64,000 nucleotides of DNA from Pomacea canaliculata (GCF_003073045.1 NC_037598.1:14608486-14672485); one strand, 5' to 3'; numbered from the stretch's first letter, positions 24,695 to 38,113 are shown. Notes: generated from the letters alone by a model not told the origin. Made by a program: numbers and translations.

Positions 24695-24865
24695 AATGAC
24701 CGTAGACAATGTATTCATATGTTCAAATACAAGACCACTTTAAATAAAACACGAGAGAGAGATTAGACATAGTCGATAGTTGACCATAGACCATGTCTTG
24801 GTATGCTCGAATAGGCATGTGCACAAAGGACCATTTTAAATAAAATACGAGAGAGAGAAGAAATT
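24695..24865 (+). repeat. Imperfect tandem duplication of ~80 bp
   Basis: Two adjacent units each run from 'tgacc.tagac.atgt' through 'ttaaataaaa.acgagagaga'. The second has a ~9-base insertion (near 24815). Copies differ at scattered positions, so the duplication is not recent. Confidence 0.7.
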
Positions 24866-27489
24866 AATGAATAATTGTTTCTATCCAATCCATCCACCTC
24901 ACGTGGACAATATCCCTAACAAGAAAGGAAAATCAAAATTTAATCACGTAAAACAATGTAAAACATAATGAACAAACTAAAGTATACAATAAAATCCGAC
25001 AGTTTGCATAAAACAATTGTCACACACAGAGAGAGAGAGATCGGGGAAGGGGTGGATGGACAAGCATGGGGATGTGGGTGAGCCTGACATGACGAGGTCT
25101 TCATGACAGCAGAGGATGGCTGCACCTTGGCTGCAGCAGACACGCGCGGTCGTGCACACACGTGCACTAGCTGTGTGCGAGGCACAGAACTTCATGCCTT
25201 CTCACACCATTGCACCCCTCATTTCTGTGGTGAAGGGAGGAACAGGCCAGTCTTGTTGGAGGAGGAGCAGTGGGGCATGATAACAACTCAGCCTCGCCAG
25301 GGATTCGCAGTAGCGCAGACACGCGTCTTCACATGGAATCTTCTGAAATGATGCCCCTCTTCCTCTCCAACACTGAAGTGTTTCCCACGTGCACATCTTG
25401 GTAAAACTGAGGATTTCAATCAGGATTTGGTTTTTAAGTTTATTCAGGCATTTGCTAGTTTCTTATAAAAAAATATGGCCTCTTCGCCCTTGCTCGATGT
25501 CCTTATCCTTCACGCTGCTGTTTGCCGTACAATCAATCTTACAGACGAAGATAATTTTTGGAAGATGAGTGAAAATGCGGTTTTGGAAAAAGCGACAGTG
25601 GGGATAGCGGAGAAGAAGGTGATGATAATGATGATGATAATTACTACTCATCTTTCGGATTTATGGCGACACAGTCTAGTTGTAGAATTAATCTTTTCTC
25701 TAACGCAAAGGGATTACAACCAGGCAAAAACAGTTTCATGCAAAGAAATCGCTTCTGAATGAGTACGAAGGGTTCTCCCTCGTTTTTTGTTTTTTTTTAT
25801 TTACTCGATGTGTTTGTTGTTGTTTGTAGTACCGAGATTGCGCCTCTTTACTCAAGGTGCCTTCCACAAATATCGGTTACTTCTCAGTGTGTGTACTTGT
25901 GCACGCGAATAGGTGTATGTACAAGTTTGTTGTAAACAGCAAGTGATTTGGGGCCAAAATCCAAGCAGTTCAGTATCTGTTGTTTGTTAACAGGGTCACA
26001 GTGATACCAAGTGACGCAGCTGAGCTCAAGTGACAGTCAAGTGCTGCCTTTCACTTGGGCAGGAAAGAGATGTAATGGCGGCTGCTGATTACCAATCGTT
26101 ACCACGCTGTGAAGCAATGGCGACAAACACACTTCTTGTCATTCCCTCTTAACTGCAGCTAGCTGCTTTATGGAGAGGAGTAATTCATGCGACAATAAAA
26201 TTATTTATTTGCTTCTTTTAAACTGGATGGATGTAGGCAAGAGCCTTATTCTGAGATAATACAATGCACGAGGTGATAATCTAGTTCTGCTGGAAGGTTT
26301 GATAGTGTAATGCACACTACTCCGTTGTTTGTGTTCGTTCATCTAATAATCAAGATCTCGGTCATCGGTCTTCTCTTCATATCACGTGACCCCAGCCTGT
26401 CTCCACCGCTTTTTGTGCACCAGAAATATCCGTGACTGCAGGCTTTGTTTGGTCAGATACGGTACTTAGCACGAGGTGAACTCGAGCGGCATCTTTGATG
26501 TGCAGGTGACCTCCGCTCCGCCATCAAGACGCCTGTGGATGCTAAGTGGCTCCTAGCACTCCTTGCATGTCGTGCAGTGCCCCTGGCTGATGTTTGCACT
26601 GTGCAAGTCGCACGGTTGGACAAAAGCTTTGCATCACAGCAGCTGTCCGAAAACTAGTGTAACCATTTCACCTGTTTGATCATCAGATTTCCATTCACAA
26701 CTTCTCACACACTCTAACGACAACCTGCAAATGGACTTCAGTAACAAACATACGGACTACATTCAGAACTGCTCGAGTTTTGCCTAAGCATTGTTTACAT
26801 ATGTTTTGCTATATAATAATTTCTACCACGTCTTGGTTTTCTGCATTCCGCCAGTTTCATAACTGGTTAGATGGTGGAGGTTCCTCTACCGCCCTCCACA
26901 TACACACACATGCTTATCTTCTATCCTTTTATTAACCTCATTTTACATTTCTTCTTTGCCATTGCAATAAGCCTTGAGGCTTCAACTGATAATGATATAC
27001 GTGTTTTGGATCCAATGGTTATTTTTTTCCCGATGAATAATTTGACAGTGTGTGTGTGTTTTTTTTTATCCGGGTAAGGTTTATGGGTTTCGGTCTTTCA
27101 CCGACGAAAACGACAGATAAGAGCTTTTTTTCCTGCAGCTACAGCTATTTTAATCTGCAACGCACTTGGCTGGAACCCCGTGGAAAAAAAGGTGCACAGG
27201 CAGTGGTTTGTGTTTACTGCTCGTCCTGTGGAGGAGAAACTAGGGCAGCGCTCTGGTGGGGGTCATAAACCGTTTGACGAGGATTTCCTGCTATGCCGAA
27301 AACCTGCTGCCAGGTCAGGACCAAAAAAACGAGACAGAAGGCATTGGGTTTGTTGGAGAAAATTAATTAGTCTTTTACACACGCAGAGTTTCGTTTTTAT
27401 TCTTTACCGATAATTTTCTTTATAATCACGTCGATCTGCACTCCTACCCGTTGGACTGTGTTGTATTTCACATCGAGGCTGGTGTCTGC
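24866..27489. other. Intergenic DNA
   Basis: No gene recognised. It includes a TCACGTGA site at 26382-26389 and short GA, GAT and TG simple repeats. Confidence 0.4.
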
Positions 27490-28400
27490 GGGTCAAGGGC
27501 AGCGAGCGAGTGAGGCACGTGATCCAATCAAAACACTTTCTGATGTTGCTGTTGGGAGGTCATCGTCCGGATGGAAGGGATGCAGCAGTGACTAAATTAA
27601 GATGGGTTTTTAAAAAAATAAAAAAATATCGTTCGTTTTTGTCAATGAGGCTGTATGCACCTGGCTGTCTCCTCAAATGAGGTGCGTGTGTGTTAAAGGA
27701 GATGAGGAAACAATTTCGTGTCTTAATTCTCCCAGTCGTGCGTCGCAGCTAATTTGCATACAGAACCAATTTCCGCTCCGACAAAGATGCCAAACGCTTC
27801 GTTATTTGTCTCTCAGCCGTCGGGATGTGAGACTAGGTCGCCCGTCCTGCAGCTGTTTTTATCCGGGCCTTGTGACCCGTAACCTCGGGTCGCGCGCATG
27901 CCTCGTTCGCGGTCACGAGAGCCCGCAGCCCAAAACATTAGCGCGAGCTGCACGCGGCTCCTCGAGGACAAAGGAGGGCCCGGGGACGGCACAGCGCTTT
28001 GTTATCAGCCGTCAGAGCCAACGGGACTGGCACTTGTGCAGTGACAGCGCGGTTCGCTTGGGAAAAAAAAAAAAAAATCCCAGCGTCACTTGAGCTGTCT
28101 GCTGCCGCCGCAGTGTGTGCTTCCTGCGCAGCCGCACAAAGAGCAAGCGCTCCACGTAAGGTCGCAACGGGGCCGAGAGGTCAGGCGCTGAGGTAGGCGC
28201 TATTTTGGGATATGTTAATGCGGTGTTTCCCTGCAAGCCGTGCGGTGGTCGGGCACAAACCCAAACATTGAGCGCGGACTGTGCCAGGCGCTCCAGTGTT
28301 CATACCCTCGCCATTCGGTCCCAGCTGTTACAAGCAGCCATTTTGCAGGCTTTGTATTTCGACTGCAGCTTCAACCCCGGTGTGTAGCTAAAGAGGATGG
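27490..28400. promoter_or_regulatory. CpG-rich island, possible promoter or first exon
   Basis: CpG is far denser here than in the surrounding AT-rich DNA, for example 'ggtcgcgcgcatgcctcgtt' at 27888-27907 and 'attagcgcgagctgcacgcg' at 27938-27957. A 138-codon plus-strand frame (27677-28093) crosses it but has no recognised domain and looks like composition-driven openness. A possible donor (GCTGAG|GTAGGC) lies at about 28192. It may hold the promoter and untranslated first exon of an unseen gene. Confidence 0.4.
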
Positions 28401-31400
28401 AAACGGGATTTCATTTGAAGGAAAATCGCTGGTTGGGTTGCTTTTGTTCATCCCTTAACAGCTGCTACACTCCCAGAAGACAAGGCATTGCCCTTTACTG
28501 GCTCAAGTGTACAAATGTAGCTTCCAACTTTAAGAATCTCCATGAGCAGAGTACTATAAAACAAGACCCTAAAACGTTTCCTCTCATTTCATCTACCTTG
28601 AAGGTTTAATAAACATTTGGGCATTGATTAAAGTGACTTAATTTCTGAAGGTACATGAGCCACACAACGGTTTTTGTCCTCGGAACTAGAAATATGACTG
28701 TTATCCAGGTAGAGCTCGGGGAAAACATGCCAGCCTAGGCGCAAACAACACGCCAGTTCAAACCTAGACAAGGCTCAAACCCGCCCCAACATACCATTTC
28801 ACCTAGCCAAACCAGTTCAAAACCCAAGGCAGCGCCAACGACATTGTTTAGACCATCGCTTACAACGATCTGACCCTGGCGATAGGATGACATCGAATGT
28901 TGTGAAATGTCCTTCTCAGTTGCAGACTCTCTGAGACTACGGTAATCATCTGATGGAAACTTTATCCAGACCGCACGACACTCGAATCTCTACCACCATA
29001 TTTACCATAACTTATTATGGGATGATATTTACATTCGTGTCTATTAAAGCATGTGCACTACTTTGTGCTCAACGTCTCGTACAACGGTCAGTGCGGCCGA
29101 CGGCACGCATCAAATAAATGCCAACCGTCTCCCTGCAGTTGCTGTAGCAACAGACACCATCCCTCTACCTCGTCTCGAGAATGCCATGTACGTAGTGTTG
29201 GAGGTCGGGCGGGTAGGAGAGTGTGGGGAGAGGGCCACTAACAAAGCACAGCCTCGAGCATCTGCCATGCCTCATACCTCCCAGAGCATCTTGATCTTGT
29301 TTGTTATGGACAGGGGCGAGAGCTGAGGTGTGGGTGTTAGACGGGGAGGAGTGGGGTCAGACGGCAAGGCAGGTTTAGACTAGCTTCTGCTCACCTTTCA
29401 CAGGCAGCTTCTGTCAGCCCCACGCTACTGTACAGAGACAGCACACAAAGACCTCTATTCATTGTACCCGAAATTCTAGGCCCTACACAGAAAATATTAA
29501 CCACCTTCCTTCTTAACTACAGAAAAATAGTTGTCTGAAATTGTAGAAATGGAATTTGTGAAAACTCCAGCCGTTGTCCAAATAAGTGGTAATTAGACTA
29601 CAACCTAGAAATACACAGGTTTGAAAAATGACAAGATGGCGGCTACAAGGGGAAATTTTCTTTACATACCAAACGCTAGGATCATTGTTCGGCTAAAAAT
29701 GTTTCCTATTGGTCGCATGATTACCCTTCATGATCAAAAAGCGCAGAAAAGGAAGTTAAACTTGTAGGAAAATCCCTTCCTAACACTTTGTCGACATTAA
29801 CTGATCACGTTCTCGTTACTTGTCGACCAGGGGAATAGGGAGAATAGTATCAAGTTTTTTTTTTTTAAAGAGTACTTAAGCCATGCAAACGGGAAAACCT
29901 AAGTAGAGAGGCGGGACGGACATATTATGGGAACTATGCGGCTTTGTTTGCCAGCTTTATCCTCGTTCGACGAGTCACGGTTTTGTGGAACAAGACCCGA
30001 CTACGAGTTGATTGATCTCAAAATTCAAGTGAAACCCAAGTGGAAAAAAACATGTACACCATATACAACACACACACTGAGGACGACCCGAAACTACGCA
30101 GTATTTGCCAACGACCTGGTTTCGCTTTTGCGGAGCTAAGATACTGGGTCAGGAGCTAAGCTACCACAGATACGGTATCTGCGCAGTTTGAGATAAAACT
30201 TCGGCAGGTGCTGCTTCTACCTCGACTAATGAGATAGGTAAGGTTACTAGGTAACGTGAGATCTGCTACGTCTACAGGCAGCCAGCTTGGTGGTGGTGGT
30301 GGGAACAAGGACACATGCAGGCTTCCCCCAGCCCCACTAGTATACAAACTGCACAATAAAGCTTTCTTAGAGTCGTGAATGCCAGTGGCATTTCATCTCA
30401 GTGGTCGTCATTTTGCAGACGAAAGGGATGAATGATTAAAAAAAAAAAATCATTCTCATGTCTTTGGAAGAAAACGCCTCACTTCCCTCAGATTCGTTTG
30501 CCGATTGTTGAAATTATTCTTTTAAAACGAAAGAACAAAAAAGTAAACGAACAAAGGTATCTCAATACCGCTTTTATCTCGCGCCTCTGCCTCGTTTTGA
30601 AACTGCAGGTCACGACCTGTGACGCCAAGTCAGACAGCCACTTCAGTCTAGCGACTGTGATAAAAGAGCAAAAGTCAAAGCTTTCGAGAAAACTGAAAAT
30701 AGCAGCAGGGGAATGGAGCGAGGCAGGAGATCGAGGGACCATGGAGGTGGGGGGAGAGTACGATCTGCTCGTGGCTTCCCCCAGAAAACATCAGCCTAAT
30801 GACACTCATGTCTTGCGACAAAAGCCAAGAGGTAACTATTGACGCAGGATGCTGACATTTTGAAGAGCTGGCGCCAGGAAGGGTTGCTGTTAAAGAAAGC
30901 TTCTACTTCAGTATTTCACTCAGAGACTGACGTAAAGACCGTGTACAGTTTCCTGTAAAGATGCAGATTTTTGTGACCAGAATTGATGGGTATACGAGAT
31001 GGAATTAAAAATAAAACATTAGGCCGCCATTGTCTCTAGGACTATAAAGCCAGGATATGCATCTCCTATGAAGAAAGACTAGTCATCACAGATTCCTAGA
31101 ATTTCTGACAAAAAGTGAAATCCCTGCCCAAACAAGCACCACTATTGTCAAAAGCGTATATATATATATCTCAAGATCTTAAGTGTGTTCATTATGTATA
31201 TGTGTGCTCGTGCGTGTTGCATCGTCGTTTAATTTAATGCCCCTACTACTGCTGTCATCTGACACCAAAGTGTGAAACATTTCACACTCACAACATCACT
31301 GCAGCAAGTAACGGCCACTACTGCTTACTTCCACTAATTGCTGTTGTTAACAGAAATCCGAGTTCTTAGAAACGACAGTTAGCGAGGTCGTTTTCCCGCC

Positions 31401-34400
31401 GGTGTCAGTCGCGTGATACCAGCCTTTCTTTCTGGGGACATAACGAGCTCTTAGTATTGTATCATGAGGTAAGCCTGGGGCTTGAATACCCCGCGGACTT
31501 TTCCATCTGAAGCTAAAGCGAGGGACAGAGGTGGTCTTCGTACGTCTAACGGTTCTAACCGCCAACACGGCGAACAAAAGCAACACCCACCACTCATTTT
31601 CAGCCAGAAATAACGGACTTTATTGCAAAAGCGCCTCGGCAAACGCAAAATAGATCAAACAGTAATGATAAAAATCCACCACTACTCCCTTTTCCCAGCA
31701 CAACGCCCTCTGGCTCATCAAGCCAGTGGTTGACATGGCGGTAATGAACAGACTTTCTCTGAGGGTTTGTAAGGTTTGTTCTGTTCTGTCGACACTGATC
31801 AATATTCCGTGACGTCAGCGATAATTTCCAGCACATCCGGGGGGAGAGGGGAGGGGATGGGGAGGCCCCCCAGCCATAGGGTCTGGAGTGAATCTAGTAA
31901 AGTAAACGAAGAAGCTGATTGACAGCACCAAAGGCCATTATTCCGATAACATCCTCCCCTTGCGGGGGACCTAGCTCGTCTTACTACATCCGGGGGAGAG
32001 AGAGAATGGTGCCAATCGATTGAGCTCAGTTCTTTGTGTGCGTCGTGTGTGTGTGTGTCAGCGCGCGAGCGCATGTTGATAACGGCACGAGTAGTAGCCT
32101 TTAACCATTTATCGGCTTTTATCACTCATGCGATCACTTCCAAACAACACACTCTGCCGGCTCTTTTCCAAGCTTGACCATTCCATCCTCGGCACTCCCA
32201 AATGTAACAAGTTTGTTGTCGAGTAAAGATTAAGTTCCAAATGGCCCTTGTAAACAAACCTAATTAACCCTGTCAGTATATATATAATACGCCTATAGAT
32301 AAATGCGCGCTCACGCACACATACACAAAGTACACACGCCAATTAATATAAATCCAAGGAAAGCTGAAATCCGATAACCGTTTCCTAATTACAATGTTAA
32401 TTGACGCCGACATGTCCAGTCATCACACGTCCTTCTTTTCATGCCTTTGCTGATACATGCTGGCGAGGGTTGTGGTTATGTGACATGTATCTTCCCCACC
32501 AGAGCCAGTTTCTAATGCTTATCTTTCAGATGCGTCACCAGACAAACGAACGAATAAATGGACCACGCTGGAGCTGAGGTTCGAGAAAACTGGTGGTATG
32601 AATAGCCATTAATGGAATCATTGTCGGTTGACACATCGCTCTCCTCTCTCTCTCCCACACACAAACAAAAACAATTAGGATAGCGATCTGATTTCTACTC
32701 AAGACAATCGCAGTGAATGTTCGCAGCAGAGGTATGAAATGGTCCTCTCCAGCTAGCAGTTGTGAGCACTTGACAATTAAGGATTGAAGCAAAGAATATT
32801 CATCAAAGTCCACCAGCAATAATTACTACCAAGTTCTTTTTATAATAAACTAATTACAGTTTTCTACTTCACCATAGGAACCATCACCAGGCAGCAGGAG
32901 AGCTTCACTACTGACAGGTCTGTCAAACGAGGAGTGCGAGTCCGAGAACCACAATTACAGTTAATCTGTGGACAAGCAAGAAAGAACTGCAAAGGGTTAA
33001 AAACGTCGATCCCTACAAACCAAAAACAGTGTCTGGAATGAGAGAAAGAAGACACGCAACACAGTGATGGCGGTCCCACGTACACTAGACCAAATTCTGC
33101 CTGCAACTACATTCCAGACCACAAACTAGTGCCACCCGCAACATCAAACACCAAGCGAAACTCTGATGTCTATGTATAGAGGTTGACAAACCGCATACAG
33201 AGTGTACGTGCGACTGACATAAACATGTTGCTATTTTCTGTGTCGTCGTTGTTGTTGTTGACTCCACTTCGTGACCCAAATCCAGTCCTCGCATGTCGCG
33301 ATCGGCAATGGGCGCTTGGGCAGCTAGGAGGGGGAGACGGAGAGAAGGGCTACTGCTGCATTGCCATTTTAATAAGAATTTTACCTGACTGCTTTTTATT
33401 AACCACGTAGCTAGCACCTTGCCAATGGTCCGTTTGTGTACGTGTGTCGACACACTCAGTCATCTGACATTCCCGAATACACAATGGGTGGGTGACTGTC
33501 AGCTTTACAACCCTGTCACAAGGTGTGCCACGAACGTCATAAATGGTTAACGTCGAAGGCTGTCAAACGGTCACAAAGTATCAGCTCACGGAGGGGATGG
33601 GATGGGGGGTGGGGGGGTTTCAGGTCGAAATTTCTACCTCGCCACGCTCGACTGATCGAGAACAAGTCATGATGACGAGCAGTCCACGGGCGCGCGCGCG
33701 CGCTGGAGATTAAAAAAACACTTCTTCCTGCCAGCTCAGACCTCACAAACGTCACCCCACCCCCACACTACCTGTGCACCCCTAATGACGCACACTTGAA
33801 AAGTCGGTCACCCAAATATAATAATGTTCAACCCCCAGGGAGTTTTTCTTACCTTGCGAACCTATGATGTCGGGATGGGTGGACGAGAAGAGAGCAACGG
33901 ATGATCTCAGAACCTGTCAAGCGTAAAGATGAGGCGTCTTATTCTTTTGCCGACACGCAATCAACTGACAAGACGAAAGGTGACAATAGCTGGATCTTAC
34001 CTGGAGATGAGGTGCTAAGGTCAGGTTGGGTAGGCAGTGCTGCGAAATACAAATCCATTACAGTCCAACTGTTGGGAGTTTCCCGCATCGTGAAGAAGTA
34101 GTCGTTATCCGTCCAGTCCTTACAGTTAAATTAAAGTAAAATTAGGCCAAAGTCCTCCCCTCTGCTCAGTAATTAAGGATTGTTGAATTCTTAACTTATG
34201 CAAAGATTCCTTGAGTTTCTTTTTAATAAACCATTGTGGTGACAGTTATGAGAAACAGCATGTTCACAGACAGAGGAAAGCTTCTCTTCATGTTATCGTT
34301 GTAAGCTGATAAAATGTCTGCTAGTTTCACATGAAAGATTTTCAGATTTTATTAAAATCCAGAGGCTAAAACCATTAATGCTGCTCTGCAGATGCAGAGA

Positions 34401-35099
34401 CAAGATTTGAATCATTTCCCAATACAGACCAGTGGTATTCTCGTGTTGCCAATGAAACTTTCAAACTTATCGCCAGTATTTGGTGAAACCTATGGCTGAT
34501 GCCCTCAGTAGGCACTCGTTTGCTGACCTTCGCTACAAGATTTCGGGACAGCAGTTGAATTTTGAGGACTCCCAGATCCTTTGCTCTCACATGTGCTTTA
34601 AGTGCAGAATTGTTTCAGAGTTGTGGATGTCAAACTACAACTACTAAAATCCAGACTCATATGGGCAATGTAGTACTTGAGTTTAGTATTTTTTTTTCCC
34701 CCTTATATTACTTTCCGGGTACCTTGCAAGTGTGCATCCCTTTCCAGTGTCTAGTTTGAAAAATGTGTGTCTGTCAGCACAGTAAACAGGGAAGGCAGTC
34801 GTAAGTTTTGGAATAAGATTATGTAACCTAAAATCTGCATGCATTATCACTTTTTGTTATTTATGCATGGAATAACATTGATGGGAAACTTATTTAGTCA
34901 TGAACGTTTTGAGCTGCCAGCAAACATCAAGTGTTTGACTCCCACATCGCAGCCAGGAATTTTAAAACGTCACGTGTGAAACAAAAAGCTGACACCAACA
35001 TACATCACCATGACCCCTTTCGTATGTACACATTCACACAACAGCCACCCAACAAATGAATTTACCAAGAAAATAAAAATAAAGAAGCAAAAATATCAG
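28401..35099. other. Intergenic DNA, no gene recognised
   Basis: Many short overlapping frames are present, none with a known domain. A weak tRNA-like pair of boxes occurs at about 28711-28770. An alternating CG run at 33691-33702 could adopt Z-DNA. The 136-codon frame at 30432-30842 (plus) begins in an A run and is not recognised. Minus-strand frames at 31347-31648 are also unrecognised. Confidence 0.4.
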
Positions 35100-37195
35100 T
35101 TAATATTATTGTAATTTACTTTTTGTTTGGGGTATTTTTCATTTTTCTACAAACATAAACTTGGACTGGACGTCTCCGTTCAGTAGTCACTGAGTGTTTC
35201 ATCAACAAGTTTACAATATAAAGCATTCACAATATTGCTGCGAAGAACTTGCACCATATCAAGGTAGGGCGCCATTTTGTAGCATGGTCGCAAATAGTAC
35301 AATGAGATCATCAAATATAGAACAGACTTGCCGACACATGGGACCTGCATTCACTCACATTCTAAAAAAATAAAACAGCTTTTAAGCTGGACCTGATCTG
35401 AGTGAATATTAAGATACACACTTCCTTTTTGACTTGCAAAAGGCGAAACAACAAGTGTGAGACAAATGCCGAGTGGTTTACTGGGTTATGGCTTTTCCTG
35501 CAAGTCTAAACACACTTGCATGTAAACAAGTTTTTCTTTTTTTTGGTAATAACCCAAAACAACGCAGACCTGCTTTTTTTTCACTCTTGCTGGGTGCATG
35601 CACAAAAATGGCACTACTCAAGGCTACGAGCCCTATTTTCCCTTTCTTATCTCACAGATGCCTTTAACCTACTCACATTTATCTCACTTTCTGCATGCCC
35701 AAGCACACACACACAAACTCAGATAGAATTCACTGCACACGCCTCACTGTGAACATGATTATACTGCACAAATACTTAAATAATCTTTGCATTTCCCCCT
35801 GCAGGTACTTTTAATGGTTCTGACTAAATGTAAACAGATCTCTTATGGGGCACTCCATAAGTTACACAGACATGCAATCACTAAGCTGCCACGGTGAAGT
35901 CACCATCTCTTGTATGGACATTATGTACAATGAATCAATGAATTTAGAAATTTCGAGATTGCAGACTTCCATGCTGCGCTTTGAAAAAGATACATAATTG
36001 CACTCACAATAGGTCAGACCAAAAAGGTACATCTGACCACACTCCAACCATGCTGGATCTGTTTACATTATGTCAGGCCTGCCTGGAAGGCATACTAGAT
36101 TACAAATCTTAAAACATAAACTATCTGATGAGAAGGCAACAGGTTACAGAACACCCAACAGAAACTATTTAAGAGTCAACAATTAAAAAAAAGTACACAG
36201 AAAATTGCGATTTCTCCCTCTCTCCCAAATAAAAATATCTGACAAAAACATTTTGAATTGATGAAGTTACTGCTCCCTAATTTTAACTAAAAACTTGTAA
36301 AATAAGGTTTTTCAAAACTCAAAAACAAGCTACTCCTGATACAAACAACGGGTTACTATTAATCAGCATGCACATTTTGGCTGCGTCTTCACTTCTGAAC
36401 AGTATAAACATGGACATGTTAGGCAAATACAATGAATACAAGGCTTGACAACCACCACACACTTTGTGCATTCACAAATACTTTCATGCAGACCAGATAC
36501 AAAAAGGTTGTAAGAACTGAAGGAGATACTGACCATATCAATCATAAGGACTCAGCTTACTCAAGAATTACTTCATTTCCCTTTCATGGAAACAATATGG
36601 ATTGAATGTGTAGTAAATATCACTTAAAGGCTTCTGCACCATTAGAATCTTTTGATGCTATCTTTTCCGCTCATACACCAGAACATAAAGTTTCACTCCT
36701 AGACTGCAACCATTTATATCTGAAAATCAACTCGTTCACGCTGGACACAAAAATATGATCATGGTACAATTTTCGCACTGGCTTGGTATATCTTTAGAGT
36801 ACCATAGCCGATCACATGAGGCGAGTCCCTTGAACACAGCTTTGGCAGATTCTCCACATAAATCCAAGTGAAATGTGCTTTGGAGGCAGTGGAAATACTG
36901 ACGGATTGGTCTGGTCCTTAGCACAAGATTCGTGTGAGAACGATATCGTGTAGTGAAACACAATAATGATAAACTAAAGATGTGCTTATTCACAAATGAA
37001 AGATATTAAGTGCCAACAGCACCGCATTCTTTTACAATGAATGATCAATAGAAGGAAAAATACAATAAGATTAAAGGGCAAGAAGAAAAGTTGGAAAGGA
37101 AGGCAAATCCTGCCCCCCACCTCCGTCCTTTTCTTGGTCCATGTACCATGAATTTTCACAGAAAAATACCCGGGAGAAGGACGGCCCTGATGAGG
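35100..37195 (-). other. Probable 3' UTR of the BTG-type gene
   Basis: Immediately downstream of the BTG stop codon the minus strand is U-rich and lacks coding potential for about 2 kb. Vertebrate BTG1 and BTG2 mRNAs have long AU-rich 3' UTRs that give short half-lives, so a long UTR is expected. I could not fix the poly(A) site: no canonical signal stands out at the left end, so the limit is approximate. Confidence 0.4.
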
Positions 37196-37708
37196 CTACG
37201 AATAAACCATGGCCATTTCAGTATGGTACTGAAACTGCTGATGAAGGTTTCCATAGGCCTGCTGTCCGCACGTTGAAAGTGTCGTTTCCGACTGGTGCTG
37301 GTGCTGCTGCTGATGAGTGGATCCCAGCTCCGAACTGCTGCCGTTGTCGACGACAGCGCCCGTACCAAACAGCACTCCAATGCTGCCGTTGTCACCGATG
37401 CGGTAGGACACATCTCTCGGGTCTATCCACATCGTCAGTTCTTGAGGGAACAGCGATCTCGTGACATCTAGAGACAGTCCACAAGATCGGCTCGCTTTTT
37501 CAACAATGGGATCGACTCGGTGGTGGAAACGAATGCAGCGGTAGCCGCTACCTTTGAAGGGCTTGTCCGGAAACCAGTGATCCTGGTAGTGATTCATCAA
37601 CAGGTTTGTGAGTTTCTTCCTGAAATTCTCAACCACGTTAGATGCTACATTTCTCGCCAGCAGCAATCTAGCGAGAAAATCTGCTGCACTATTCACTTCG
37701 TCCTTCAT
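37196..37708 (-). CDS. BTG1/2: BTG1/BTG2-type antiproliferative protein, intronless, complete
   Basis: A 170-residue protein of the BTG/Tob family, which binds the CAF1 (CNOT7/8) deadenylase of the CCR4-NOT complex and so promotes mRNA deadenylation and restrains proliferation. Box A spans about residues 40-67, with 'HWFPDKPFKGSGYRCIRF' and 'HRVDPIVEKA'. Box B spans about 88-114, with 'LFPQELTMWIDPRDVSYRIG' and then 'DNGSIGVLF'. 'GSGYRCI' and 'DNGSI' favour BTG1/2 over Tob, and the length matches BTG1 (171) rather than Tob. The tail is rich in Ser, Gln and His. The ATG is preceded by an in-frame stop about 25 codons upstream with no other ATG between, and has G at -3. Vertebrate BTG1/BTG2 have an intron near codon 50; none is present here. 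Family call is secure; orthology to BTG1 versus BTG2 is not. Confidence 0.95.
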   Translation of the reverse strand: MKDEVNSAADFLARLLLARNVASNVVENFRKKLTNLLMNHYQDHWFPDKPFKGSGYRCIRFHHRVDPIVEKASRSCGLSLDVTRSLFPQELTMWIDPRDVSYRIGDNGSIGVLFGTGAVVDNGSSSELGSTHQQQHQHQSETTLSTCGQQAYGNLHQQFQYHTEMAMVYS

Positions 37709-38020
37709 ACCAGAGGCTGAACTTGCACATACAGTAAGACTGCAATGTTGACGGTAGTTAGCTTCGCAAGCTGGCGTTTTCTAACAGCTGTGGAAACTTC
37801 ACACACTTTTTATGGAAACGTATATCGGGAGGGAAAAAAACTCACCGCCTGTGTGCCACAGTCACCTCCTTAAACTCAAGAAATCGATGTTCAGTTTATG
37901 TAGGGTGGGTGGTATCCCTAAAAATCTGAACCCGCAGCGTTGAAGCGCTCCTACTTTGGTTTGTGTCGGCAATCGTCTGGCAAGCTGCTGTGTCGAGCGG
38001 CTGAGTTTTCTAGCGTCACT

Positions 38021-38112
38021 CACGTCATCAGGCTACGTCACAATCACATGAGCCAATCACAGCTCGAAACTGAGTCAGCGCCTGCGGGGGAAGCAGAGGT
38101 CTATTTTAAGGT
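38021..38112. promoter_or_regulatory. CRE/CCAAT/AP-1/TATA cluster upstream of BTG, possibly bidirectional
   Basis: On the plus strand, in order: CACGTCATC (38021) and TACGTCAC (38034), both CRE-like; GCCAATC (38052-38058); TGAGTCAGC (38071-38079), an AP-1/Maf-type site; and TATTTTAAG (38102-38110), TATA-like. It lies about 310-400 bp upstream of the BTG start codon. CRE-like control fits the immediate-early behaviour of BTG2/TIS21 in mammals. The CCAAT and TATA boxes are oriented for plus-strand transcription, so a divergent transcript is possible. Confidence 0.55.
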
Positions 38113-38113
38113 C

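Noticed and set aside
27677..28093. 138-codon plus-strand frame
   Set aside because: It lies in CpG-rich DNA where stops are rare, and no domain or conserved motif is visible.
30432..30842. 136-codon plus-strand frame
   Set aside because: It starts in a homopolymer A run and shows no recognised motif; kept only as unassigned DNA.
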